Assembly (NCBI GenBank): GCA_019915135.1
Contig: JAHLMK010000002.1
Span: 186,001 to 250,000 of the forward strand
Origin: Strobilurus pachycystidiatus
Lineage: Eukaryota; Basidiomycota; Agaricomycetes; Agaricales; Physalacriaceae
Direction: 5' to 3'
Length of the DNA stretch: 64,000 bases
Part shown: positions 45,376 to 57,154 of the stretch, piece after piece
Layout: every line of letters begins with the position of its first letter
How positions within the stretch are numbered: position 1 is the first letter of the stretch
Position numbers and translations under genes: made by a program
Notes under the pieces: model-generated
Told to the model about the DNA's origin: nothing
The model's input: only the letters and a program-made list of their open reading frames with translations
Database searches by the model: none

Positions 45376-47239
45376 ATGACCTTTCTTGCGCGTTCCCGTC
45401 TCGCTCGCAGCCTTCAGAGTGCGCCTCTGCGCTCGGTCCGGCGCCGCCACTCATCAAGTCAGTCCAACTGTGTCTCCTGAGAGGCGGACCACTGACCATC
45501 GGCACCGAGCTCAGAACTCGCAGCATATCAATGGGAGGCGTGTCTCTCACTCATCTCATCTCTTTCAGTATGGTAACACAATGCGCAGGACCCACTCAAC
45601 CTTGAGAGCTTGCTCACCGATGAAGAAATAGCCATCCGGCAAGTAGTTTGTGAGCAGACGATGATCCGTGGTCTTACCAGTTCATTTAGGGATACGGCAC
45701 ACGACTACTGCCAGGTGCGTTGCCCGACGCCGTCTTCGGCAGAATCCCCGTCTTATACTCTTCCAGGAAAATCTTCTTCCCCGCGTTCTGCATGGATGGC
45801 GAACAGAAGGTCCGCGTCGGCCGTCTTCGCGCCATGATCCACTGCTCATGTCTTTACAGAGTTCAACCACGACATCCTTCCGGAAATGGGCAAGCTAGGA
45901 CTGCTAGGACCGACCATTGAAGGATACGGCTGTGCGGGCGTCAGCAACGTCGCTTATGGGCTCATAGCGCGTGAAATCGAACGGTACGGACCAAGCTCCG
46001 CCCAGACATGCAGTAATAGTTACACACACCTCCAGCGTGGATTCTGGGTACCGCTCGACCGCTTCCGTGCAATCCTCGCTCGTCATGCACCCGATCAACG
46101 AGTTTGGTACGGACGCCCAAAAGGAAAAGTTCCTTCCGGGTCTTGGTGCGTCCACTTATCCGGCGCAGCACGACATACCCACATGATCTTTGTAGCCAAA
46201 GGGGAACTCGTCGGCGCGTTTGGTTTGACGGAGCCAAACCACGGCTCGGATCCAGCAAACATGGAGACAACTGCAGAGGAGGTCGATGGTGGATACATCA
46301 TCAACGGGAGCAAGACTTGGATATCGAACGCGCCCGTCGCGTAAGCCTCTGACGCACATTCATGAATATCTTTCTCTGACTGTACCAGCGATGTCCTCGT
46401 GGTCTGGGCCAACTGCAAGTGGGACAAGAAAGTCCGAGGTTTCCTTCTTGAACGAGTATGCACTTTACACTGGCTTCACTAGTCACCGGCTAAAGTTCCG
46501 TCAGGGCATGAAAGGTCTCGAGACACCAGCTATCAAAAATAAAGTCGCGCTTCGTGCATCCGTGACGGGCTCCATATCCATGGACTCAGTTCGCGTTGGC
46601 CATGACGCCCTCCTTCCAAAGACCCTGGGTTTGAAATCGCCCTTCTCTTGCTTGAACTCCGCCAGGTCTGTATGACGTGTATCCTAAGCTACATCTCTCC
46701 AACTGATTTTGACAGATTCGGCATATCCTGGGGCGTGATGGGTGCGCTTGAAGACTGTGTTACTCGGGCACGCGCATACGCGCTCGAGCGACAGCAATTC
46801 GGCCGCCCACTAGCGTCGTTCCAATTGGTACAAAAGAAACTTGTAGACGCGCATAGCGAAGTCGCTTTGGGTCTGCAGGCGAGTCTCCAGGTGGGACGCC
46901 TCAAAGACCAAGGCAAACTCGCCCCAGAGATGATCAGTATCGTAAAGCGGAATAATTGTGGCAAGGCGTTACAACACTCGAGAGTCGTTCTCGACATTTT
47001 GGGCGGGAATGCGAGTGCTGATGAGTACGTGAATGTTTGGAAGTCTCGTCTATGATGCTAATGACTGTAGGTATCACATTGGCCGACATGTTGCAAACCT
47101 GCAGGTCACGAATACATACGAGGGGACTTATGTTCGTGATTTTCTTGCATTGTGTCCAAGTTTCCTGACTTCCTTCCAGGATATTCACACGTTGATACTG
47201 GGGAAGGCCATGACCGGAATACAAGCATTCTCGAACTAG
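45376..47239 (+). CDS. Glutaryl-CoA dehydrogenase, mitochondrial
   Basis: A complete acyl-CoA dehydrogenase-family protein in many exons. The presequence is Arg-rich ([20 protein letters not shown]). Conserved blocks read in order: [114 protein letters not shown] and [15 protein letters not shown], which carries the catalytic Glu. These are glutaryl-CoA dehydrogenase signatures; the enzyme converts glutaryl-CoA to crotonyl-CoA in lysine/tryptophan breakdown in the matrix, using FAD and electron-transfer flavoprotein. Two introns seem to use GC donors: 45538-45588 (gcgtgt) and 45639-45689 (gcaagt). Both are required for frame and for the conserved sequence. The stop lies about 93 bp from the convergent DNA polymerase gene. 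Confidence 0.93.
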
Positions 47240-47332
47240 TGCACAGGATCTACCCAAGGACTTGCAACAGGATGGCACCACTAGTACAACACCTAGCAAC
47301 AAACCACAGACCAAATACAAATATAACATAAG

Positions 47333-49604
47333 TTATGAATCGGCATTGCGCATCGTTGGGTCTATCCACGGTAAGCACAAAAGCCTAAACACCTCATGTT
47401 CTGAGCGAGGAAAGAATAGTTTGGAATCTCGTCGCCGCGTACTACAATGAAGCATGTGAGATCGACGATACTTTCCCGGAGTGAAACAGTCAGCGCTCAC
47501 ATCCCGGAACTGTCAAACTTCAATCCGCTGCAGGCCATGAAAATCAACGAAACTTTTGTAGAGGATGGCTTCTACTCACTGGTCCTTCGCCCAGAGCCGC
47601 AGATCTCGCTCAAACATCTTCGAGCCAGTCCTGAACAAAATACATTTGGCACGTTATCCTCTCTCAGTCGTGCACACTCACCACCCAGTGACAGCGGTCC
47701 AGTAGACCTCTGGAGAAGCAAAGATGAGATCCATACGCCGATGGATGCGTCGCTTCGAACCGTCTTCAGGGAGTTTGAAGACCGTGAGAGCTTTCTGGAG
47801 AGAATCCCAATGAGCAGTCTTGAGGACGTCGGGTTGGTGGAAGCTCGATAGGTCTATAGGGTTGTGTAAAGCTGAAGGTGGGTTGTAAGAAGAGTACGGT
47901 TTTACGAACGCATGACGTGGGTGACGAGTCCTGTATGTGGTCTAGTGAGACGTCTTGAGGTTGGTGACTGACGCACCTCGGTTATAGAGTCGAGTGATCA
48001 GTTTCTCGCAGAGGTCCTGCATTTCGTCGGCGCGGCTCTGAAGGTTCTGGTGGCTGATCACGATATCCACGTCATTACTTCGCGTCTTTCCCCGACGAAA
48101 GCTACACAACGCCGGTCACTGTCTGTCCACATACATTGGTATGTAGAAGTAATGAACGTACCCTCCCGTAATCGTACTAACACAGCCAGGCTGCACATGA
48201 CCAAGTTCATCCATCACCGTAGCGTGCATCTCCTCCACCTCGTCGCGAGGGATCTGCTGCTCTAAATCCTTGAGAAGCCGTATACCCACCTTGATAGAAA
48301 GCAGAGGTATGCCCTTGATGTGCCCGGTGTGTTTGGAGTCGTCGCTCCCAGGTCCGTCGTCCTCGTAAACGCCATAGTACCTTTCTAGATCATCAAGCGT
48401 CCGCAAACCCTGAGAATAGAGCTTCCGCGCCGTTGTGGCGCCTATGCCGTATACAGAGGAGAATATGGAGAGTGACTGATAACGCTGGCTGTCTGATACC
48501 GATCCTTGTGATGATGCTTTGAGTGCAGTCATGAAGTAATAAGCTTGATATTTGAACGCACTGCTCTCGGCGATTGAGCCGTCCTCTGTAAATTCAAGTA
48601 TCTAGAAGAAGGTTTACCGATTAGAACCACGAGAGAGGAAGAGGATGCCGCCCTACCTTAGACAGAATCTTCTCCCCGATATGTGGCAATTTCACGATAT
48701 CGGATGCCAAAGTGTCTGCCGTTATGAGGTGCGGATATGCTACGAATTAATTCGATTTACGCAACCTTAGGCTTCACCGGAGGACCTACACTTCAAAGTC
48801 TGGAATGGAAGACTCAGAAGTTATCCTTGAATGGAGAATGATACGCGTACACCTATTGCCCTTTCGTAACCGAGCGCGTTGATTTCTTGTCCTTCAAGTT
48901 CCCTAGAGCGACGTAGGATGCTCAGTTCAGCAACAAGTCTCTGATTACAGCACTCCAGCGGTGAATATCTCAGACAAGAAGAGGGCTGGCAGTATCCTAT
49001 CTCTTGTAAAGACTTGTTCTGGTCTGCAGGTATAAGAGGTTCACAGTCGTCTATCTCGCTAGGCGACGCGTCCAAGTAATGTGGAAAGTTTCCAGGGGGG
49101 CGAAGCTTCGCTCCAGGACTTCGAAGTTCCGCAATGGCCACAAACGGTGCGAAGGGCAAGACTTTCTCTGCCTTCAAGGAGGCATCAAGCCATTCGGGTG
49201 TTACGACGGCCTTGTTTAGCTGTTCTCGTTAGAAAGGACACATAATAGCATAACGGTAACGGTGGCCTCACTGCAAGCTCCCAATCCAAATGACGCTCCA
49301 AACGTTTCTTCATACGAATAGCGGTGACAATTACATCCGCGTCGTGATCGTCAGCAGCGTCCACCAGCTCATACACCCGTACACCCTCCTCATCCTGTAA
49401 TGTTCTTCTATTCCCCAAGGATGAGGTGAGCTCCCACAGAGTAGCTGGGTTGACCTTGGCAGGAATGATATGAATCCGAAGGAGTGCTGATTTCTCTGAG
49501 ATAAAGCGGTCAGATCTCGCCCGTTTCCGTTGAATCTCGTAAGAGCTGGAAGACGAGCCAGACCCCATAGGTGTTGGCCTTGGTCTTGGTCGTTTCGGAG
49601 ACAT
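47333..49604 (-). CDS. X-family DNA polymerase (lambda/Pol4-like)
   Basis: Starts MSPKRPRPRPTPMGSGSSSS at 49604 and ends LPWIDPTMRNAD at 47333. An N-terminal BRCT domain (ALLRIHIIPAKVNPATLWELT ... AVVTPEWLDASLKAE) spans exons 49604-49272 and from 49219. The 8-kDa/HhH region follows (CCNQRLVAELSILRRSRELEG, LPHIGEKILSK). The fingers and palm show SIFSSVYGIGATTARKLY, FRRGKTRSNDVDIVISH (the DVD metal-binding aspartates), HRRMDLIFASPEVYWTAVTGW (third aspartate) and FERDLRLWAK. Such enzymes fill gaps in base-excision repair and non-homologous end joining. The border around 48660-48850 probably includes a microexon and was not fixed; one intron of only about 38 nt (near 47860-47900) is assumed. A 134-codon frame on the opposite strand (47447-47851) is a by-product of these exons. 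Confidence 0.88.
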
Positions 49605-50034
49605 TGATGCGGTCAAAGTGTAAGTTGTAGAGACTGACGTCACGCGCCACCCATGTGGCGTTTTCTCTTGGTATCACGAGAGCGCTGACATGTGCCAATG
49701 TGATTTCGGGACCAGGAGCTTGAGAGGATGACTTAAGTGTTATCGTTGACCTGGAGAAATTTAAAGTTTGGATTGCTGCCACAGGGAAGCTGATGGGAAA
49801 ATTGAACACAGCATACATATCATATCAAAGCAAGTAGCATGTAAGTACAACAACGGGGTGCAACTAGTATACACGAGAGAGCGTCAAAGCATTTTCTGAG
49901 CGATACACGAGTCCATAGTCCCATCCGTCCACAAATAATGAATACAATTCAATGTCCTTTGTCCATATCTTAACCTTTCCGTTCCAGTGTCCGTAGTTCC
50001 TTCCATTTAGCGAGTTAAAAAAGGGGGGCTATCA
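49605..50034. other. Intergenic upstream of the DNA polymerase gene
   Basis: About 430 nt between the polymerase start and the end of the next minus-strand gene. No exon was recognised. Confidence 0.4.
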
Positions 50035-52281
50035 CCAGTCTCGTGAATCTGGGAAGTCTCGGTCTCCCAAAGACCGCAGCGAAGTCCACGAACTCCGTAG
50101 GACGAGCCTCTGGGTGACTACAAATCATGTAAGAACTCAATATACTCGATGGGAAAGAAGAGCACACCTCTGTCGCATATGTACATTCAACTCCACCTTG
50201 TTCATTCCGCCCAATTTCTCCCCTGGCAAGTCGCGACAGTGTAAACAATCGAAGAGCGCGTCCTTTGAATCATCAAGGCGGTAACGAACGACCCAACCCT
50301 CAGGCAAGTGATTCCGAGGCCAGGGGATCACGCATTGAGGAACGCGGGCTGGATGCAGAGTGTGCTCGACGATGACATGAGAAATCTGAGAGATAACATT
50401 GGTACAAGAAGTTCACTCGATGACGAAAGACGTACCATCTCTCGCCAGGACATGAAGCAGCGCTCGTTGCATGGCTTGGTCGCGGCGACACACAGAGAGC
50501 ATTCGAACATGACATCGACCTCGTCCATCTTGCTCACGGTCGCCCTGGCCGGATTTAGACCGGCCAGCAGAGCAAGCCTCTCCGTCACGACCTGAACGTA
50601 TTGATTCTGGACAAACAGATCCACACGTAGAGGCGTCCTCATTCTGCGACCGTTGTCCGCAATACATGTATTATCTCCATTCGGTGGCAGATGAACATTA
50701 GATCCAACGTCGCTGCCAAGCGCACACGAGTGCGTTAGAGTATCCGGGTAGAATATGGGATGGCAAGATATGCGGCGAGGACCGAACGCGAGGAGAGTGT
50801 TGTCATGCCAGTCGTTTGGCACTGAACTACAGCGAGTGCAAATAACGCCATTGATTGCCAATTCAAGGTTGTCGTCATTAGCGAAGGTGTGTATGGGGCC
50901 TGTGGGTTTGAGGACTCTAGCGAGGCGATCTTGAACGACCTCGAACCAGTCCAGCGTGTCATGAATAATGTCTTCTAAGGACTCCAAAAAGTCGCACTGG
51001 CAAAGTACGTCGTAGTTAGCTTGAGTGATGATATTCTTGACAACCGGAAAATCCAGGAAGTCTGGCACCGTCGGACCAGGGATAATGGGAAACTCTCCTG
51101 CGTCACCGAGTTCGGCGATCAGAGCCTTGAAATTACGAAGGGCCACTACCGCGACTTTCTTGCGGGAGATCAACAGCTCGGTCCGAAAAGCAATGCGCTC
51201 AGTGCGCGTAGCGTCCATGTACGTCGCCAAGGTGGGCCGAATATTATTCCAAACTAGAGGCATCCGTGAGACAAGATCACCACCGCCTGATAGTGAAAGA
51301 GAGCATACTACGATCAGTCAGTGCAGACGGTTGCTTGACAAGACGATGAGTGGTGAATAGCAGGTTGGGTTTGCGCGAGGTTTGAATGTAGTTGATTTCT
51401 TCGTCGTATCCTAGTAATATGAGCCGGTCATAAATCCTATCAGGTAGAAAGAATTATTAAGCATAAATTGGGAAGAGTGAGAAAAGGGACGAACGCTTCG
51501 AGACGTTGTTCTTTGATTGCCTTCAATTCACGAGTCCGTTTGTCGTGGAGGGTTTGAAGCCATTCTTCGCACTTCCGTATATGCTGCTCGTTTGTAAGAC
51601 GCCTGGCCGACGGTAGGAGGGATGGTGAGTAAAAACGTACATTACGCTCTTCAATCTCAAGTTTTCTGATCTTGAGCTCCCTGAGGCTGGAAGCCGATGT
51701 GAGACTCGTGGACCCTGTTTGTAATCAATCAAAGAAACATACGCGCGGGGTCTACACGTCTTGCAAAGCCTGCATCGAAGGTGAAACTCGGGCTCAAGTA
51801 CCATGCTTTGATAGCAGAACTAGTCTAGTCGTCAGTCATCTGACAACCCAGCAGATATTCGGGAAAGAAGACGCATACATGACAGATCTTGACGAAAACA
51901 AGATGCGCCCAGGCAGGCTCGGACATACCGACCAAGGGTTCGGGAAGATTGTCTGCGTTTACGCGCGCGGCGACCCACGTCTGGCGGGACGCCTTCGACA
52001 TGAGGACCTGGCGGATACCGCGACTGACGCGTGCCAGATTGAGAAGGTCCAGAGGAGAAAGATTTGCCAATATCTAGGCCACATTTAGACATAAAGACGC
52101 GAATATGAGTGGGTGGCACCTCGTAGACGACATCCAAGGGAAGGTCGCCAAACTTGACGGCGCCAAGCGCGAGAGCGACGCGTCGTTGCTTTCGTCCGCG
52201 CGTACTAGCGACCACGCCGGCGGGGTCGTTTGCTGTGTTAGCATCTTCCGTTCTCGTTCGTTTCTTGGCTCGAGGGGGCAT
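50035..52281 (-). CDS. F-box protein
   Basis: Multi-exon gene starting MPPRAKKRTRTEDANTAND, a basic nuclear-type tail, followed by FGDLPLDVVYE joined over a 46-nt intron to ILANLSPLDLLNLARVSRGI, a classic F-box. Further exons give FHLRCRLCKTCR (CxxC, possible zinc site), SLRELKIRKLEIEERN, KCEEWLQTLHDKRTRELKAI and the large exon 51263-50328 (MPLVWNNIRPTLATYMD, FKALIAELGDAGEFPIIPG). A second Cys/His cluster occurs (VMFECSLC, NERCFMSW). The 3' end is uncertain: the last exon ends near 50035 but two reading frames are open there. The protein would be a substrate adaptor of SCF ubiquitin ligases; such genes form large variable families in Agaricomycetes. The target is unknown. Confidence 0.7.
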
Positions 52282-52659
52282 GGTGAGGCGGTGGTGATGG
52301 TAGTGTGCAAGAGAGGACGGTGCTTGGCCCGATTATATACAAGCTGATCGCGCCGTGCTTCTTGCCGGCCACATCAACTGTCAGTCGTCACTCAACGAGA
52401 TCACGTTCTTGGAGAGTGCATTGCACAACCCCAGGTCTCGTAGTCCATCGACCGTACCATACCTCCCAGCTACGTTTGAGTCACGACCTACCAGATATAA
52501 GTATGCTTTCACCATCATCCTAGAAATCAAAGCAAGAAGATGTATTCGTACACAGAAGCCCACCGTGTGAAAGAATGGCTCTTCTCCAACGTCGCGAAAA
52601 CCTGAGTCTTTACCTGCTAGTGCGGAGATATATGGCAGCCGCCCTAACAAATTACGGCT

Positions 52660-53792
52660 GCAGAACATTACAGGTCGTTGCCCCTTCATATGGTTCCAAA
52701 CGAACGTCCCGAAGAGTAGGTATACCGACTGCACAAGAGATGATATCGTCTGTACGGATTCTAAGTCGTCTGAGGAGTAGGTTTGCGAGTTGACTTTCCA
52801 TGTTCCTAATAGAGTCAAAAAAGCGCACGAGGGTCACCCAGCTCGTCCTCAAGACCACATTTGACTACGACAAGGCGGTCCAAGGAAGGCAGAGAACACT
52901 GCCCCAAAAAATTCAGCAAGTCCTTGCCACCATGGGATACAACGAGCTCAAGAGACGACAGTCGCTCCATGCGAAGGCCCTTTGGAAAGACCATTCTATC
53001 CCCATCCAAGAGGCGCAACGACAGGCGTTCCAGGCCTGGATTGAGCCGGGTGAAAGATGCAAGGAATCCGCCCGTCACTTGGCAGCGAAGCGTCAGGCTG
53101 GTCAGGTTTGGCCAACGTGTATGGATAATTTCGGGGCTATTCCCATATTCCAGTGTCAAAGAACAAAGATTGGGCATTTTGGGAGAGTGAAGTGCGGGCC
53201 GAACCGGAGAGGAGACTATGACCAGGGAATGCAAGGCAGGCATGTCCGCGTTGATGAATGAGGCAATGGTATTGGATCTAGCGGCGTAGCGAAGGGATTC
53301 CCAGCGATGAGAGGTATTGGTGACAAAGTTCTCGATGATGGCTTCATCTCCCAATGACTCCCCAGGACGGTCCGGCGATGTCACGATTATGTGGCGAGGT
53401 AACCTGCAACGACATAGGATCGCCCGCCAGAGTTGTGCGTGCTTAGAGATGTGAAGTCTCAATGGATTCCACAGACGGCATTCGCCCATGGCAATGCCCG
53501 CCCAATATGAGCACACTCGACATAGCATCAGCGATGTAGTCATGTCTGGCCAGCCCTCGTGCGACTCTGCGAGAGAGGCTAGCACGAAAACTTCAGCCCA
53601 GAGTTCAGGTGGAAGGCAATGCGCGGGTGAAGTTGGAGACGAAGATTGGGGATTGATTCCGCCAGGGTACCGGTGTACGATTTGGCGTGCCATGAGCGAC
53701 ATTACTGGCAATGCACCAGTGGTACTAGGTCTACCGGCAGTGGTAGTCCAGTTCGTGTCTACTTCTGCCGGTGCGACCACGTCGGAGGGCAC
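52660..53792 (-). pseudogene. F-box/leucine-rich protein with a homopolymer frameshift
   Basis: A long exon from ATG 53792 (MPSDVVAPAEVDTNWTTTAG) carries an F-box (LPPELWAEVFVLASLAES, LCRVCSYWAGIAM) and leucine-rich repeats (MPALHSLVIVSS, MPNLCSLTLEYG, WPNLTSLTLRC). It stops at 52815-52817 within a run of six A on the plus strand (52817-52822). One base fewer would continue smoothly into FDSIRNMESQLANLLLRRL and IPTLRDVRLEPYEG, which continue the repeat pattern. The 3' end after about 52660 was not resolved. This may be a true recent pseudogene or a homopolymer error in the assembly; the break sits exactly in the homopolymer, so error is a serious option. Confidence 0.6.
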
Positions 53793-56700
53793 TAGACGCA
53801 GATAAGTTCAGAGCCATTGAGCCGACCTGTGGTTCCACTTACATTCAATCAGCAAAGGCATGGTACACGCCACTCTCAGGCTCTGTCTGGGTATCAGAGA
53901 TGCTACGGGCGGCAGGGAAAGTTGCTTTAGAAGCACATTCAGCCTGACTCAATGCCGGACGAATTCCGTGTCACATTGACAGCCATCGCTCTGCATCATC
54001 GCAGTCGTGTCCTTGTCGTGGTTGTCCTCAGAGTACCGTAAGCGGAAGGGCCAAGGTTGCTTTTCGATTTTTTGTGTCAAATCTCGACTGCCGTTCAGTA
54101 GGTCACCAGTTCAATCCTAGCGGAATGCAAATGTTGTACTCAGTGTGTCCATCCCGAGAACCTTCTGAGACCAGGAGTGGCTCTCTGATAGTCTGGCCCA
54201 GGATAGTCATTACAAAGAAGGCTGACGAGACACATGTAGCCCCCAATTTAGAAGTTTTGAGATGTGGCGCGATTTCGGATCTATCACGTGATTGGCACAC
54301 GTCCACTTGTCCTCGACCAATCAACCTCAGATGGCAGACCCTAAGATGCATCCAGAAGCTCTATGAGATGTATACCTGCAGAGAGGAGTCTAGCACCTCA
54401 CTTTCCAACCCTTCCCAATGTACTTACAGTAGTAACTTACTTGCCTATTTGCACAATGCAAAATTTGTGCACTTCAACGGCGGAACATCTTCTGGGGATC
54501 TATCCAAGTGATGTGAGAGTCCCTCAGGTGTGTAGAGGTTGACTGAGGACTTTTGCTGGGCCCTCCCCCCCTTAGGACTGACATTCCCTACTTAGTGGAG
54601 ATTTCTGATCACTGTCTGAGGTTTATGGCTCTGATAGCTCCCGGCATTGTGATTGATGCGTCTCTACACACCCAGTGGCTTCCGGGACTGATTAAAAGCC
54701 TGACAGAGTAACTCAGATACCGCTAATAGCCTGCATGTTCATGATAAGTCGGTTAAAAAGACCGCTACATGCAGTAATTGAACGGGTGACCACCGACTTC
54801 GACAAGTGCGAATGACACAAAAAATCGAAAAGCAACCTTGGCCCTTCCGCTTACGGTACTCAGAGGCAGTGATCGGGAGTCGCCGAGATAGAGAGGCACG
54901 CCGGCGGACCGGTAAAACCGGCGACAGTCTTCGGCACTTTTGGCACGACTTCGCTTTTGATCCCCTCCTTCATCGTGTCCCACAGTTCATGGCCATGAGG
55001 CAATCACCACGATCTGCGCTATGAGCAGCAGCTTATACTGAGGAAGGCTTTACGCTGCAGAGACTCTTACATCATCAATCAAACAAGAAAATCGCCACAC
55101 TACTTCGTGATTGTCGTCTCTCAAAGTTCTGAAAGCTCGTTCCTGATTACTCGACCCGTATTTTGTTTAGCAGATTTCAATGTCTATATAATAGTATATT
55201 AATCACGTCCACAAGTCGCGTTCAAGCCACTGACTTGGCGAATATCATTGCGTCGTCAAACGCTCCAACCGTCAACGTCTGTACGTAAATCACACCGGCA
55301 AAGTGGGGGTTAACTGGACGTTCGTGCTCTCAGTATACCCACTGCGCAACATCAGTATCCATTCTGATGTCTTCTAGAGGTCGGATGGTCCCACAGCTTA
55401 CTGATCCATGTGTGAACGATCAAATTTCTTGACATGCGCGAAGCATGGATGTGCTCCTCTTCTACTTTCATATCTTGTGACTTACTGTGTTTGGATTTTA
55501 GGTATGTTCTACTATCAGCCACACGTGTTTCATCTATGGCCTTACACTAGTATGTAAGGTACGCCTATTCTCACGAGCACAAGTGGCAATAAACGTCAAA
55601 AACGCCACGCTAGAATAGCCGAGTAGCGCGTCAGTGTGGAAAGTCGATATTGTGGCCGCACGGCACACGCTGTCGAGCAAGTACTATAGGCAAGTGTTCG
55701 ATTCCTTGGCATGCATCCCAATTTCTGTACACGCACGAGGTCACAGCCCGAGCAGATACGGTCTTGTGGGTGTTTCCGGAACTCTTCAACCACAGGAAGT
55801 TGATAATTGCCGTCCATCGCTGCAGCCACCACCGCGATCTATGCGAGAGCAGGTGACCAGCAATTGAACTAGAGACCGACGCCGCACAGGTTTGCCATCT
55901 GGAAGAGGCAATCAACCATCTTCAAATGGTGAGACTAACGTCGGCTTTGTTGATGGTGTTCGAACGGCGATGACTTACAGAACCCCGCGCAAGGCTTGGC
56001 GTGCTTTGGCCTGTGACTAGATTTCCCCGCGTCAAATCGTGTGGATTTTCAGCGCCTTTAGGTCTACGCTAAAGCAGTCTTGAACGGTACCTTTCTGACC
56101 ATGACTGCGGTGGTGGGAGAAGAAGCTGGTACTGTGCCAAGAGTATTCGTCGTACCCTTTTTCCTGTTATCGGACCTTTCGACGCCCCGATCCACATATT
56201 TTCGATAGCGCACACTGTGGTCTGCATCGGAGCTCAGACTGCAATTTAGAGTTCTTTGGATGTCGTAGGTCTTAAGGAGAAGAGTGGCATTCTATGGTCA
56301 AAAGTAAGTTGCAATCACAATCGCCGCAAATTCATTCTACATGTAAACCTGCTTCCCGAAGAAGCAATTTATGCTCACCTAGTCTCTGAAGAATGAAACA
56401 AGATTCGACGATTGACATTTATGCAGGTGCAGACATCTCCACGTCCTCGCTGTGTCAAGATGAATTCTCTTTGCATAGTGATTACTGCGGATTCGGATAT
56501 GAGGCGAGTACGTTCACCGCGGAGTGGGTACGACAAAATAATGCCGGGCTAAGCTGAGAACCGTGTTCAGTTTCGGACAAAGACCGGTGGTGAATTCCTC
56601 TCGTCTCTCCGATCTGGTATTTCGACAATCCATCACCGGCGGTCAAGGGTGTCCGGATGTCCTTTGAGACCGTGATAGTAGACTTGGGTAGTGGAATCTT

Positions 56701-57154
56701 TATGCCCGGTCTAAATCCACCCGACAGAATACTTCGTACGGAATCCCTCACCCGCACAGCGGAATCAGCCTCTTTGTCGATTCTTTCTCATGGAAGCCAC
56801 TACATACTCCGCTGAATTATCTTAGACTCACCGCCGCCAAGTCATGGTGCCCTACTCGCACTTGGACAGGTCCAGTGAATCGTCAGGCGTGAGTCGCCAA
56901 GAGTTTTAGGAAGATCATCGAACCTCGGTTGTCTGGGCTAAACGCCACCGTGCAAGCAACTACCATGGATCCACCGGATGGTTCTATCGCGCGCTGATCC
57001 AGGTGAGTGCCTGAGCAGACAGTCAAGGTATTGCCCCAATGGTTGAGAGGTATAAAGGCGAAGGGAGTCTTGGTTATCTCATCCAGAAACCTGACTTCTC
57101 TAAGCATCTTGCTCATTGGAATCCTTCTACTCGAAGAACTCACTCCTGCATACC
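53793..57154. other. Gene-poor region with a transposon-like element
   Basis: About 3.4 kb without a supported protein gene. Open frames are short and lack motifs. It contains an 841-bp unit bounded by 54-bp inverted repeats (listed separately) and A/T-rich tracts near 55140-55200. The 3' end carries the promoter of the isocitrate-lyase-superfamily gene. Confidence 0.5.
54026..54866. mobile_element. MITE-like element with 54-bp terminal inverted repeats
   Basis: Left arm 54026-54079 and right arm 54813-54866 are reverse complements at 53 of 54 positions (core AAGCGGAAGGGCCAAGGTTG). Weaker complementarity continues inward for about 35 nt (54080-54115 with 54776-54812), while outward similarity stops abruptly. 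The 733-bp interior has no transposase-like frame. No target-site duplication is obvious next to the arms, so the exact ends are uncertain. It is best explained as a non-autonomous DNA transposon or foldback element; the autonomous relative is not in this window. Confidence 0.7.

Noticed and set aside
47447..47851. A 134-codon plus-strand frame that looks like a small gene
   Set aside because: The minus strand over the same bases encodes the palm and thumb of the X-family DNA polymerase (HRRMDLIFASPEVYWTAVTGW) in frame with flanking exons, so the plus frame is an antisense shadow.
54090..54125. tRNA-like sequence (GTTCAATCC) near the left inverted repeat
   Set aside because: No matching acceptor, D or T stems can be formed around it, and the right arm copy diverges at this point.
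54074..54511. 145-codon frame inside the inverted-repeat element, checked as a transposase
   Set aside because: No DDE, HTH or zinc motif and a composition unlike coding neighbours.
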